From contig JACVVK020000054.1 in NCBI GenBank assembly GCA_018292915.2, positions 1,731,001-1,795,000 of the forward strand: 64,000 bases of DNA, written 5' to 3'. Below the pieces are notes generated by a model. That model was not told the DNA's origin, made no database searches, and saw only the letters and a program-made list of their open reading frames with translations. The stretch is from Batillaria attramentaria. Lineage: Eukaryota > Mollusca > Gastropoda > Batillariidae. The position numbers were made by a program, and so were the translations under genes. Each line of letters starts with the position of its first letter. Positions within the stretch are counted from its first letter, which is position 1. Shown here in pieces: positions 21,905 to 36,362 of this stretch.

Positions 21905-22080
21905 CCCCCCCCCCCCCCCCAACAAAAAACTACAACAAACAAATACCCCCCAAAACAAACAAACAAACACCCCCCCCCACACACACACACACACAAACAC
22001 AAACAAACAAAAAACAAAAAACAAACAAAACAAAAAAACAGCAAAAAAAAAAAAAAAAACCCAAACAAATTACCAAACAA
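21905..22080. repeat. A/C-rich low-complexity tract
   Basis: C runs, AAAC units and an A run. Frames across it are K/P/T/N-rich artefacts. Confidence 0.9.
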
Positions 22081-22668
22081 AAGTCTTGAATCAAACCTGA
22101 GTTCACTGACCAAAAGCAAACAAAATCAAGAATTTCACTGCCTCTTTGATCTCCAATCTTCTGAAAATTCAAACTTCCTTCGATCCGCGAATGCTTGAAA
22201 AGTAAGCAAAGAATGATTTTTGTCTCAATCTGGTCGGCTCGCAGTTTCTGCTTGCATAAAAAAATTCAATCCGACCCAGACACCATTAACTGGAGCCGAT
22301 TCCTTTCCACAATTAAGGAATGATAAACACCATTAGCGTGTCATGATCTCAAGTGTCCCTGTGAAAACCTTAGTGCGGTAAATGTTTACTGCGTGTAAAT
22401 CAACTTTCTGCCCAGATTAGAAACTTGAGAGAGCAGAATAAATGTGGGTAGAGAAGAACATGTCAAATCTGCGATCGGATGTGAGTTTAGAGAGAACATC
22501 TTTGCACTTCTAGATCGGTCGGTGAATATAAATTTATACAGGATATCCTGATTCGAGAAATATGTGTGACCACTTGCTTCCGGTGGGGGTGGTGGTGGGG
22601 GTTGGGTTGGTATGGTAGACGTGGGGGGAGGGGGGGGGGTGAGGAGGATGAATAAGGTGTGTGCCGTC

Positions 22669-22669
<1 letters not shown>

Positions 22670-22705
<36 letters not shown>

Positions 22706-22766
22706 CCGGTGTGCTCTCTCACTGAGTCCCTCTCTCTCAATCTCCTATTCCCCGCTCTCTTTCTCA

Positions 22767-22840
<74 letters not shown>
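22670..22840. repeat. (GT)n-(GC)n and (GT)n microsatellites
   Basis: A first GT tract ends in GC units near 22704. A TC-rich spacer is followed by a second tract of about 35 GT units. Confidence 0.95.
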
Positions 22841-22842
<2 letters not shown>

Positions 22843-23480
22843 CAAGGCCGGCAATCGATCTTCAGTTGCACAAGACTCAGTGACTGAAAGAAGCGGATAC
22901 GAAACCTCACTACCTCAGTCCCCAAACATGCGTTACCCTCCAAAATAACGTTGAACAATGCCCACCCACTGAGTAAACGATGTCTTACCATGCACTTTCC
23001 GATTACCCAGGGACGAAAAGTCTGAGAGCATTATCAACTTGCAGTACATTACAGACGACACAAGTGAGGTTTCCTGTTCAACTCATGTTCACGGGCGCCG
23101 TCTGCGGACCCGGAACATGTATACTCAGCGGCATCGAGTGTCCATTATGGGGAAAGACGTCTCGCCCGTACGAGAATACAACAGTGTGTATGGAGCAAAC
23201 ATTTAGGAAGCAGTCTGCAGCAGAAAATAGGATAGGTCGGTCAATATGCAGTGAGGGTTTCGCTATTGCATTTCTGTCCAAGGATTACAGGAAATTGGCC
23301 TGTTAGTACGACTCGAGTACGCCGCTTTTATGGAGGTACGCCAGGAAAGCCTTTTTAACACGTAATGCCTCACAGTTCAGAACGGCGGTCTTCAGTTTGT
23401 GTCTGTGGTCCAGAGACATGTACAGACACTATTCGAGTACACTGAATGCTTGATATACAAACGTCCCAATACTCAGTGAA
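22841..23480. other. unique sequence, unrecognised frame
   Basis: An open frame of 108 codons (plus, 22980-23306) has several cysteines but no motif I know and no clear splice sites. I would not call it a gene. Confidence 0.35.
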
Positions 23481-23760
23481 AAATCAAGGATAAAAAACCT
23501 CAACCAACCAACAAAACTGAAAACACCACAAACAACAAGATGACAACAATCTGAACCAAAAATACACAACAACCCAAAATAACGACAAAACAACATTTAA
23601 AAAGCAAGAAAAGCAGCAGCAACAACAACAATAACAACAAACTACAAACCAAGGAACCCCCCTCCCCCACTAAACAAACAAACAAACAAAACAAAAGAAA
23701 CGAAAACTAATACACAACAAGCAACAACAACAAACTAAAGATCACACAAACAAGCGGGAA
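23481..23760. repeat. A/C-rich low-complexity tract
   Basis: Irregular AAC/AAAC units. Confidence 0.85.
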
Positions 23761-24701
23761 GTCAGCAGCTTCAATGACTATTCAGAAGCAAGATCAAGAA
23801 ATAAGTTCTCAAAGATAAACTCATAAAAAACACGGACAGACACCGTACCGACATACGTTCACGAGTGCACGGGGGTCTCCATTCTAAAATTAACACACAA
23901 TAACCCTGCCAACTGCACACCAAATTATCCACATGGCAACGCCGAGCTGCACCTTAAAGATCATAAAGCAAACCAAGTATAATCTTCCCATCGAAGATGA
24001 TCATTCGGTTGCTACGGAATCACATCACATCAACAACAGCATCCTCGTATTTCAAACCCCGCCCCCACCGTCCCCCCCCCCCCCCCCAACTACCCCCGAC
24101 CCTCTAACCCCCCTACCCCCCCCCCCCCTCCCCCGCAATTCCAGCACTTCCCCCGACCTTTCAGCGAGCTCTTCCCCTAACTTCGCTTGACCGGTCAGGC
24201 ATAAGAGTAATTGATTCTGCCTCCCCCCAAACCAATGGTGACCTTTCCGCATGACTGAGCACGAACGCGCTCCATCAAAAGAGTGTAAACACGGGGGATA
24301 TATCCGCTGAAGATGAGAACACCCCTCCTCGCCAAGTTCTCGGCAAAGATTTGGAAGCTGGTTGGGCGGGAAGGATCTCCACGATCTCCACCCTTTGAAC
24401 CGTTCAAAGGACTGGAACAGCATCCGGAGGTTCTGTCTGAGTGGTCTTGCAGGAGGTGAAGTGGCTGGGAAGGGGGGGGGGGGGGGGGGACGACGACGTT
24501 ATACAGGAAAAGGAAAGAGGAAACCTCTCGGGGAGGTATATACGAAGGTCCGCGAAGTGTCGGGAAAGGAGAGGAATTAATTTTGGAGGTGGAGGTGATG
24601 TGCTCTGTCGCTGGCCTGGAGGTGTTCCTGTTGGTTTCATTCTGATGAGATTTTCAGGTCGTGTGGTCGTGGTCGTTCGTTTTGAACGTTCGTCGTTCAG
24701 T
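23761..24701. other. no recognisable gene; C-rich tract
   Basis: Contains a C-rich stretch at 24058-24133 and a G run near 24473. A short plus-strand frame from 24312 looks compositionally normal but is only about 49 codons and unrecognised. Confidence 0.35.
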
Positions 24702-24713
24702 CACCGGCTGATC

Positions 24714-24887
24714 AGGGAGCCGGAACAGACGAGACTGGACTTTCAATGCTCGGGTCGTGGGTTCGAATCCCGGCTGGGGCCCGATACTTGTGCTGGTCTT
24801 TTTTCTCGTTGCTCTGACTTTGATTTCACCCTTATGTGGTGGAAAAAGGACGTTAAACTATCAAACACTCACCCACCCACCGGCTAA
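24714..24887 (+). mobile_element. SINE-A with TSD
   Basis: Plus-strand copy. The duplication CACCGGCTRATC at 24702-24713 and 24888-24899 has one mismatch. Part of the D-arm region of the head is deleted (GGAGCCGGAACAGACGAG). Confidence 0.88.
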
Positions 24888-24892
24888 TCTTA

Positions 24893-25330
24893 CAGTTCAG
24901 TTCAGTTCAGTTCGTACGACGGCATCTCTGCACTCGGGAAAACCCGCACACGCTACACTCCATCGCTCAGAACGCAGAAGGGGAAGATCGGCGATTATAC
25001 ATGTAGTTAAATTCAAAACTGTTCAAAATCGCGTATCTGCCCACAAAAATGCCTAATCACACTCCATCTCTCACTTCATCTCTCAGAGCTCGGGGGAGGG
25101 GGGCTGATCTGCGATTTTAGTTCAGTTAAGTTCACTGCAAGATGGGATAGCTGCACTGACTCGAAAAAGCCCATCCATGACCCACTCCATCTCTAAAAAT
25201 TCAGAAGATGCTCTTCAGTTATATACAGTCCAATTCAATACAGTTCAACCTGGCATCTCCGCACTGAGAAAAGCCCATAAGTGGCGCGCCCCACCTCGTC
25301 TTTCCGGCGTCTCCCCAGCGGCATCTTTGA
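24893..25330. repeat. degenerate tandem repeat, about four units
   Basis: Units of roughly 100-130 bp each carry a TTCAGTTCA-like start, then GGCATCTCTGCACT, then GAAAARCCCATAA or its relics. A single dispersed relative lies at 54448-54510. Confidence 0.55.
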
Positions 25331-25895
25331 GCCTGTTCCAAAGGTGGTTTGGTATTTCATTCTTTTAGTTTACGGCCATATTCCATTCAGTCCAGTCAAC
25401 AACCAAAAAAACAAAAAAAAAAGTCCAGGAAGAGTCGATTCTGTGTTTAACACTTGTGTTAAAACACCGAAATGACAAAATCGCACATGTCGTTCTTGTA
25501 AGACACGACACATTAAGAGGGACAGGTTGAAACGTGACTACACAGGACGATAAACTATTGAGTATTGAGAGGACTTTGATGGCGGAAGGGAAGCAACCTC
25601 TGCTCGACAGACAGAGGTTGCCCTGCCGCGAACACGCGCAGTGGGAATCGATATGCATGAGTTGCATACGCCAGCCCTCTGTTGACAGGCGCAGTGGCAA
25701 AGTACTAATACAACAATTCCCTTAGAAATATATGTGTAATACATGTACTACAATGAATCTTCCCCCCCCCCCAAAAAAAAAAAAAAACAAAAAAAAAAAA
25801 CGGAACTACAGATACATTTACAAAGATGTTGCTACACACCAAATTTATCCATCTCAGTATAATACCTAAGAATCCCAGACCGGAAATGAACATTA
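25331..25895. other. no recognisable gene
   Basis: Unique sequence ending in a C-run and A-run (25759-25800). Confidence 0.5.
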
Positions 25896-25900
25896 GGTTG

Positions 25901-25938
<38 letters not shown>

Positions 25939-26045
25939 GTCGGGCAGTTCGCTAGGCCTATCTGTCTTACAAACTGTCCTGCTAAACTTCATCTATTCTT
26001 TTAAAGAAAAGCAACATAGAAGAAAAATAAACAATTTAAAATGTG
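25896..26045. repeat. (GA)n plus first arm of a direct duplication
   Basis: A GA tract (25902-25936) is followed by GGCAGTTCGCTAG and TACAAACTGTCCTGCTAAAC. The same order (GA tract, GGCAGTTCGCTAG, TACAAACAGTCCTACTAAAC) recurs at 26238-26400. Confidence 0.7.
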
Positions 26046-26065
26046 GAGAGAGAGAGAGAGAGAGA

Positions 26066-26235
26066 GGTGGGGTGGGTGTTTTGGGGTTTAACGTCCTTCT
26101 CCACCACATACGGGTGATATCAAAGACGGGGCAACGATGAAAAAGCCAGCACAAACATATGGCCCCAGCCGGGATACGAACTCACGACCCGAGCATTAGA
26201 AGTCCAACGCTCTACCATTCGGCCACCCCGGCTCC

Positions 26236-26237
<2 letters not shown>
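26066..26237 (-). mobile_element. SINE-A inserted in a GA tract
   Basis: A complete minus-strand copy bounded on both sides by GA repeats (26045-26065 and 26238-26285). Any target duplication is therefore hidden in the repeat. Confidence 0.9.
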
Positions 26238-26289
<52 letters not shown>

Positions 26290-26395
26290 GATGATGATGA
26301 TGATGAAAGGATCAATCCATCAGGCAGTTCGCTAGTCAGCTTACAAACAGTCCTACTAAACTTCATCTTACTATTCTTTAAAAAAAAAAAAAAGC

Positions 26396-26431
<36 letters not shown>
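26238..26431. repeat. (GA)n-(GAT)n, duplicated arm, (GA)n
   Basis: About 23 GA units and seven GAT units precede the second copy of the 25.94-kb segment. An A run and another GA tract (26399-26431) follow. Confidence 0.8.
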
Positions 26432-26434
<3 letters not shown>

Positions 26435-27040
26435 TTATCCCCTCACAAACCCAGGCACCAAAAGACTAGGGGTGTTCAATTTAACGCTAATTTTACCTTA
26501 ACAGATAGCACACGAGCCTTTGGCCCAAACTCAATCAAGCGGGGTCGTGTTGCAGACACGGTTCCTTGCGTGCGTGTGCGTCACTTTCCCTGCGTGATGC
26601 TAGATTGCGCACGGCATGGGTCTCACAAAACATGGCCAGCAAACTGATATCTCGCGAGAAAATCAAACCAATCAGGGAAGGCAAGACACTGCAGGTGGTG
26701 GTTGAGGAAGCCAAAAATGTATATTTTATGAGCCTCTGATCAAATCGCAGGAAATGCGGGAAATTGAAGACACTGGCATCGTGATTGCGTGTTGGATCTT
26801 GTTTCAAATGATAGGAATTGGGATTCTGCCGGACTTAATTGTTGTCACCAAGAAAGAACATTAAGACTTCTCTGTTGGATTATTTTTAACCACAGGTTGT
26901 CTACACGGTGCTGTCCTCTGGAGGACCTAGCGGTGTTCATCCGGACAGCTCTGAACTCATTCTGTCCGACCTACGACTATCGTCGTAACAAGATTTCAGT
27001 CCCCACTGTCGCGCTACAACTAAAGCTGTAACTGTCAGTA
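26432..27040. other. no recognisable gene
   Basis: Unique sequence. Part of the right end may be decayed LINE, continuous with the next feature. Confidence 0.4.
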
Positions 27041-27269
27041 ATGCCAGTGCCCCCCAGGTATGAAATTCTCTGCCTCCCTCCCTTAGGAACACCCAGACCC
27101 TCACACAGTTTAAATCAAAACTAAAGACTTATCTATTCAAGACAGCATATGATCTGTAGTATCATCTACCCCCCCCGCACACGTTATTAGTGTTTCATGT
27201 ATGCGTGAGAATGTGTGTGTGTATCGCACTGAGTGCTCTTTGAGCAGACTACTAGCGCTATATAAGAGC

Positions 27270-27295
<26 letters not shown>
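27040..27295 (+). mobile_element. L2-like LINE 3' end with dead W codon
   Basis: The frame reads ASAPQV-stop-NSLPPSLRNTQTLTQFKSKLKTYLFKTAYDL (in two parts around the stop), the typical L2 C terminus with the invariant VWNSLP tryptophan changed to TGA. A short 3' UTR with CTAGCGCTATATAAGAGC ends in (ATT)n at 27271-27294. Confidence 0.82.
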
Positions 27296-27300
<5 letters not shown>

Positions 27301-28133
27301 CGAATCTTCGTTCTGTTCCACAGTTTTTAGCCGTTACCAGGTTTTCTTGGAGCGATTTCTCTCAGAAACGTGTTCTTTGTTGTTGGTGGTGGTGGTTTTC
27401 CGTTTTGTTTTTGTTGGTTACCGTCGTGTATGTTTATCATGCGGTTTATGCGGCAAAAGGAATGTCCAAAAGAAGGCGGCTTGGTATCACCGCGGAGGAT
27501 CTAGGCAGGTAGCGTCAGGCATAATTATGATGGTAGCGTCAGTGTAGAAAGGGTTAATTAAAGGTCCACCTTCCCACATTTCTAGGATAACAAATGAAAT
27601 TGTTCGGAGTTGTTCTGATGGCGTATCAGACCACTTGCACAAATGAAAAATCGAACTTATTTACAACCAAGTTCAGCTGGGAGACTATTACTGAATTAAT
27701 CTGTTGTCTGTTTACAAACTAAAACAATCTAAATGATTAACTTTCATTTCCAAGAGGATACGAAACTTTCAACTGCGCTGAGTGTTGCGTATCCCTGTGT
27801 AGTTCAGTAAGTGCTTGGTGTACAAACTTTGTTTGAGAACATCTCCAAATGTGATATATTGAGGCCGTTAGCCGCGGGCTGTGAAGAGGGACTGTGAAGT
27901 GCTCTGTTGACTCACCTGAGAGGCCGCGTCAAAATAATGTATGACATTGAATATATTTAGCTACTGAAGCAACTGTGCTACTTGACAGGTAACCATCTTT
28001 CATGTAAACGAAGTGTGTGGAAAATGTTCGTAGAATTGACATGAACAGTTCAGGACAACCCGAAAAATCCAACGCAAACCTGAGGTGGTCTGCGTGCAGG
28101 ACGGCAGATGTAAGGCACGTGTAAGGATTGGCT
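27296..28133. other. no recognisable gene
   Basis: Unique sequence. An 83-codon frame near 27296-27547 has no recognisable motif. Confidence 0.45.
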
Positions 28134-28308
28134 GGTTATTCGGCTGGTTGAGGATTTAATGGAGTTGTCCACTACATACGGTTGCATCTAAAACAGGCCA
28201 ACGAGGAAAAATCCAGCACATTTATTTAAACATACAACAAGGATTCGAACTCGCGAACCTAGCAGTGCAAGTTCAAAGACGCCCAAATCGGCTATCCTGC
28301 CGCCTCTT
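28134..28308 (-). mobile_element. SINE-A, very old copy
   Basis: Recognisable by CCACTACATACGGTTG, CAACGAGGAAAAATCCAGCACA, GGATTCGAACTCGCGA and CGGCTATCCTGCCGCC in the right order, but heavily mutated. Confidence 0.65.
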
Positions 28309-28493
28309 GACATGAAAAGGGGAACAGAGGAATGAAGGTACAGAATGTGCGACAAAAAAAAAGAAAGAAAAGAAAAGAAAACAGTCACTTGGGGCATTGA
28401 AAGGGAAAAAAAAACCCAACAACAACAGAAAAACCCAGAAAGTAAAACAAGAAAACCATAATATTTCTTAAGAGTAAACAGAAAGAAGGAAAG

Positions 28494-29331
<838 letters not shown>

Positions 29332-29424
29332 TTCCAGGTAAGGTAACTCTATTAGGAAAGGATTGAAACTGAGGATTCGCGAAAACGTGTCTGTCTGAAA
29401 TCTGTCTTTGCTAACTACAATAAC

Positions 29425-29598
<174 letters not shown>

Positions 29599-30353
29599 TG
29601 ATCACCTACCGTGACACTTCCCGCTGTGGTGTCCATTACCTCCTCTTTAAGGTGTCCGGTTTCACAAATGAACGAACCCCACAAGAAATATCTCCCGGTT
29701 CACAAGAAACACAAATTTCAACTCTTCGCCAACAAATCAAACTTTCTGCATTAAATGTCTGCCAGACAACACGAACTTCGCAAAGCAACAGACCTATGCA
29801 GGTTACCTTCTCTCTGTTGTTCCGACACCGAGTCGAATTCAAACAGTTAACCCAGGCAACGCTGGGGAAACCCAGTGAAGAAAGACACAGAGGTGCAGGC
29901 GGGAGTTTGTAGGGGCTTGAATGGGGAAGTCGGGGAAGGGGGGGGGGAATAAGGAGAGTAGTTTGTGTGTGTGTGTGTGGTGGGGGGGGGGGGGGGTAAG
30001 GAGAGTTGGTGTGTGTGTGTGGGGGGGGGGGGATAGGGTAATAATGGCACAAGCTGTCCTGGCATGTCCCCATCGGAACAATAGGTTGTGTTGCCGGGTA
30101 GCGCGCTCTCCGTGACAATACAACTGTATCAGGTTCGGTCACCGGCAACAGGGTTAAGTCGACACCGAGAGGTGTAGGGCTGATGGTCTTGACCTCAAAA
30201 TTAAGGGAACACCTTATGGAGGAATTTGTTACGGCTTCACAAAGACTGTCATGATTACAGGTTCAGGTATGGACCTGTACCTGCTGCTTTATATAACAAA
30301 TAATAAAAAAAAAAAACATTACTGTTTACTTCAGTCCGTGCTTCCAAATCATG
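29599..30353. other. no recognisable gene; G/GT runs
   Basis: Holds two GT/poly-G blocks (29935-30035) and otherwise unique sequence. Confidence 0.5.
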
Positions 30354-30355
30354 TA

Positions 30356-30534
30356 CAGTCGAACCTGCCAAGGCGGTCACCTGTATAAGCCAAACCACTG
30401 TCTAACCTGGTCACCCCAGAGGATCCCCTGACACACTAGCTGTTGACATGACACCCTGGATAACCCGGTCACCCTGTCTAAGGTGGTCAGTTTGACCCAG
30501 TCCCTTGGGTGACCGCCTTACACAGGTTTGACTG
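30356..30534. mobile_element. pogo/Tigger-like MITE with TA duplication
   Basis: TIRs CAGTCGAACCTG (30356 on) and CAGGTTTGACTG (ending 30534) are inverted, continue through AAGGCGGTCACC, and are flanked by TA on both sides. CAGTnRAACCT ends with a TA target are typical of pogo/Tigger members of Tc1/mariner. At 179 bp and without a frame it is non-autonomous. Inner repeats of GGTCACCCTGTCTAAGG strengthen the foldback. Confidence 0.78.
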
Positions 30535-30536
30535 TA

Positions 30537-31907
<1,371 letters not shown>

Positions 31908-31984
31908 CGCAAAAATAAAAGAAAAGAAAAGGATTCTTGTGTATTTCCGATCAACACAAAAGGAAAACTAAACTAATCAAATTA

Positions 31985-32045
31985 CAATAAATATGCCAAG
32001 CTGGCATCTCATAAAATTCATCCCCTCAGCCCACGCCACCGGAAT
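31985..32045. repeat. dispersed repeat R, copy 1
   Basis: AAATATGCCAAGCTGG, ATCTCATAAAATTCA and CAGCCCACGCCACC match, with spacing kept, the sequence at 45548-45607. Both copies lie shortly after a GA tract. The family is unknown. Confidence 0.5.
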
Positions 32046-32519
32046 ACAGGCTGGAAATTGAGCTAGTTTGTGCAGCAGTTGATCAGACGTGAGACCAGAC
32101 AAAGCTAATCACTCTCGGAGATGGATCCCTTCGCTCGTGACTGGACAAAGCCTGTGTATTATTATATTATTGTTACGACGACGGTGCATGGCGTCTCGGC
32201 TAGCATTATCAAGGCTGTGTGTTATTCTTGGTATATGTATCACCGATGCTGTGGCATAGCTCGTTTGCTGGGAGCGGTAGAACAACTTAGACTAAGTATC
32301 TCTCTCTCTCTCTCTCTGTGAATGTAGGAGCGAGCATGTCAGTGGATCGCTCCGCGCGTGCTTGTGTGTGTGTGTGTGTGTGCGTGTGTGCACGCGTGCA
32401 CAGTCGTGTGCGTGTGTGTGTGCGCTTAGTTCGAATGGAGAAACAACATCCTGTTCTAGTTTGTGCGACAGTTGGTGATTTATAGTAAACACTGAAATTG
32501 TACATGCAAATGTTCTTTG

Positions 32520-32597
32520 AGTTTTTTAAAGTGTGTTCAGACCTTTCAATGGACAAAATGTCAGTGAAATAAAGAGTTCTGAGTTCTGAGTTCTAAA
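32520..32597 (+). mobile_element. LINE-type 3' terminus
   Basis: GTGAAATAAAGAGTTCTGAGTTCTGAGTTCT style ending (32569-32597): a polyadenylation-like AATAAA followed by three copies of a 7-bp unit. Short tandem 3' tails of this kind are typical of CR1/L2-type LINEs. No coding part was recognised. Confidence 0.4.
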
Positions 32598-32665
32598 CAT
32601 ATGCCAAACTATGTAAAAAAAAAAATGTTCAAACACAATTACACGAATCTCTCTCTCTCTCTCTC
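32593..32665 (+). repeat. left arm of 70-bp inverted repeat
   Basis: AAACATATGCCAAACTATG, an A run, then TGTTCAAACACAATTACACG and a TC tract. Its reverse complement occurs at 33062-33132 with very few differences. Confidence 0.85.
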
Positions 32666-32667
32666 TG

Positions 32668-32816
32668 GGAGCCGGGATAACCGAGCGGTAGGGCGTTAGT
32701 CTTTTAAGGCTCGGGTAGTGAGTTCGAATCCCGGCTGGAACCAAATATTTTTCTCGTTGCCCTGTCTTTGATTTTACCCATACGTAGAATTAAACCTTCA
32801 AACACCCACCCATCCT
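32668..32816 (+). mobile_element. SINE-A inside the inverted repeat
   Basis: The tRNA-like head has AACCGAGCGGTAGGGCG and TTTTAAGG at the anticodon. The body lacks the GTGCTGGCTTTT segment. The head abuts the TC tract of the left arm and the tail runs into GT repeats. Confidence 0.85.
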
Positions 32817-33134
<318 letters not shown>

Positions 33135-33720
33135 AGATGTGAATACACACTGACGTACCAGATATGTTTTTATGCAAATAAAAGGGAATTCTAGTGCCAA
33201 CATCACAAAAACAAACCAATGTCTGGCCTTATAACCACCAGGAGATCAAAAAAAGGGGGGAGAGAAAAAGGTACGACCGACGAAAGAGAAAATCCCAAGA
33301 CATTTACGATGATAAGAAGGCCCGACACTAAAATCTCGTAGCCCACACGCAGATCAAGTCTGGCAAAAGAATAAAAAAACCAAGATTTGGCTTATTACCC
33401 TATCTCCACCAGGGGTCGCTGAGTGTTTGTGCAAAAAAAGATACCTTGGCGAGATTTTCAATATAAGCCAGAAGCACGTGAAACACGAGCGTGCAAAAAG
33501 CTGGTCAGTTTCTGTGTAGACGGGCAAAACCGCTGCCCTTGTCGCTCAGTTTTTGCCTGTGGAAAACTTTTTGTCTGTAGAAGTTTTCTTGCCTGTAAGT
33601 GTTTGAAAACGGCGCTGTCTGATAAGAGAAAAAAATCCATTAAAAAGACTCTGCACTGAAATGCTGCATTTTTTCCCTTGAAGTTGAATGTTTCAGACAA
33701 TCGTTCAAAAACAAAACAAA
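33135..33720. other. no gene; TTTTTGCCTGT-like motif repeats
   Basis: Near 33550-33605 the motif TTTTGCCTGTRGAA or close variants appear three times in 60 bp. No exon is recognised. Confidence 0.4.
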
Positions 33721-33721
33721 A

Positions 33722-33722
<1 letters not shown>

Positions 33723-33800
<78 letters not shown>
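33723..33800. repeat. (CA)n microsatellite
   Basis: About 38 CA units. Confidence 0.97.
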
Positions 33801-34740
33801 CAAAGCACGCAAAGCACGAATGACGACATTACTGCGCAGACAACAAATAAGAGTGATAAAAAACAAGAAAAATAATAACACAGACACAAATTCTTTTACA
33901 CTCCAAAAGAACACAAAAAAATGTCGCATGTACGGCTCCTCAAAGGAATTCGCACGACGAAATGTCAACAATTCATTCTAAGACAAACATGTTCCTGGTT
34001 TCACAGCTGCCTGGTCGCACGAAGTCAAGAAGCGATATAAATTATGCACGATGCTGCCAGGCATAAGATCTACAAGTCATTTGCCCAGGCAAGGAAACCT
34101 GCCCCTAGGTTACACACGACCTCAAATTAAAATCAATCTGTCTGTCAGGAAACTAACTCTGGGCTAAAATGGACGGCAAACTTTTCCTTTGTTTCTTTCG
34201 TTGTCTCTGGGTACATTTGGAAATCGGCTGAAATTGTTCTGGACCACGCACAGAGACCCGTTTCTGTTTGTTCGGAGCGTGCAGTTTCTTGGGCAAAGAA
34301 ACAAGTTTTGTTTTCTTAGCAATGCGGATATGTGTACTTTACTCGTGCAGGTTTTTTGTTTATCAATATAGTGTATTCCTTTGATGCTGGAGCATGCACC
34401 TTATTCATGCAAACTTATTCAGAGCTGGGGAAAGGATAATGTTTATCTTTTGTTTGATCGTTTTGAGCACTCGATATTCACCAAATAGATGCATCACGCG
34501 TTTTTTTTTCAATACACATGCTATTCTTGTTGTTGTTGTTGATTATAATGATGACGCTGTAGACATCTCCCCCTCCTCCAGCCCCATCTACCTCAACCCC
34601 CCCCCACACCTTTGTATAATTAACACGTAGCCCAGACGCCTGTAGCCACGCTCACTGACTTAAACGAATCCTCCATGGAAACTGCACGCAGAACAAGCTT
34701 TTTTACCTTCTGGTCTCTATGTTAAACACATACTTCTACA
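33801..34740. other. no recognisable gene
   Basis: Unique AT-rich sequence with a GTT tract near 34528. Confidence 0.5.
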
Positions 34741-34942
34741 AGCTAAACCACAGGTGTGGATATATTTGTACTTGATATTTGTGTGTGCGTGTGTACACGA
34801 GGGTGAGACAGGTACAAGTCTGCACGTAATTTTGACTCTATTTGGAAAGGAAAAATCCATCCAAACTCCTGCCCACAAGGGATTCGAACCGGGCGGCTCA
34901 GGATCCGGTCGGATACATTAACCACACTGACCAAATCCCCTC
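34741..34942 (-). mobile_element. SINE-C copy
   Basis: On the minus strand: head GATTTGGTCAGTGTGGTTAA, B box GGTTCGAATCCC, a body with TTTTTCCTTTCCAAATAGAG, and 3' end ACAAATATCAAGTACAAATA. It aligns with 4630-4832 and 50492-50604. Confidence 0.72.
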
Positions 34943-36060
34943 AGTTGTCATTAGACAGTAAACCTCAGTTAAAATCCTAACCCTATTACCCCTAACTTCT
35001 TCTTCCCTCAAGGATGCTACTCGCACACCCCCCCCCCCAGCCCCTCCCCACCTACCCCCCCCCCTCAAAAGTCATATTCATACACCACATAATCCTCAAG
35101 CCAGTCTTAAACCACAGAGTATAATCACCCATCGACCCCCATCGCTCACCACACTCCTCCTCTGTCATTATGTCATCTAGGTCTGTTGACTCTGTCGTCA
35201 AGTGTGAGCACGCGCGGATGTTGACAGAGGCAGTGGTGGGCAAGCGGTGTAGGGACGTGATTTGCACCCAAAGTATTATAAGCCATAGTTATGCAACACA
35301 CAAGGAAGCAACATTTTGGTCTGTACGCTACCGAGGATACAAAGTCACAGTGATCGCCCATCCTCGGCTCTGTGCATAAAATTAATATGTCAAGCGTGCA
35401 CATAAAAATCCCAGCTATCGGAAAACAGATAACACGCACAACTACACTGACATTCGTCCTCAGTATGTTGAGCTCGGTCACGACCAGTTACCAGAAAGGA
35501 GCTTACGGCCAGCTCTGTACATTCGGCGTGTACCACCACACTACATGCGGTGCTAGCCAAGCCATGCCATAGCACGGACACAGTGGAGAGATCGAACGCT
35601 GTGTTTACACGCGCCATCGACAATTTCATTAAGGAAAATGCCAAGACGGAAACAGCAGGCGCTGAACCCACAATGAAACATCGATTTTTGTTTTAAGAAA
35701 AAGGGGGTAAAAAGAATCCAAACTGATTCGGTGAGGGAGATGTTTTTGGTGGTGGCGTGAATGTTTAATTTCACCTGCGATGTTAAGAAAGTTCTTACTG
35801 AAATTAATGAAACACTTGTTTGTATTTTTCCCAAAGAAAAAAGAAATTGCCCGAAAGAAACGGTTAGAAAATTACCCAGTGCTGCGATGTTAGTGTGTCA
35901 CTGTTTAATTTTTAGCCCGCAAATAAAATGTAACGCAAAACACAGCCAAAAAACAAACCAAAACAAACCAAACTAAAACAAAACGAAACAAAAAGCAAAA
36001 AAACAAACAAACAACAAAACAAAAAAAGAAGAACCAAATAGCAACAACAACAACAACAAA
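34943..36060. other. no recognised gene; A/C-rich end
   Basis: C runs at 35031-35066, then unique sequence with frames of 93-102 codons on the minus strand that I do not recognise, then an A/C-rich tract (35938-36060). Confidence 0.4.
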
Positions 36061-36314
36061 GTAAAAGCAAACTTTTTTAAAACAGATATTCACCTAGCTT
36101 TAAGGGAACGTCGGTCACTTGTAGAACTTTCTGACGAAGGCAACACGCTTACCAAGATATTAACAGGACCTTCTTGTGATAATCTACAGCTAATCAGCAT
36201 TTATGTGAAGGAGATACACACGATGATATTGAAAATGTCCAAAAGTATTGAAAAGTATTGAAAATTCTCTCAGCAGCAGAGAAAGAACATGGCCAAACGG
36301 AAGGAAAAGGAGAA

Positions 36315-36362
36315 CAAACAAACAAACAAACAAACAAACAAACAAACAAACAAACAAACAAA
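36315..36362. repeat. (AAAC)n microsatellite
   Basis: Twelve AAAC units. Confidence 0.96.

Noticed and set aside
22980..23306. 108-codon cysteine-containing frame
   Set aside because: No motif, no splice sites and no compositional support; length is compatible with chance.
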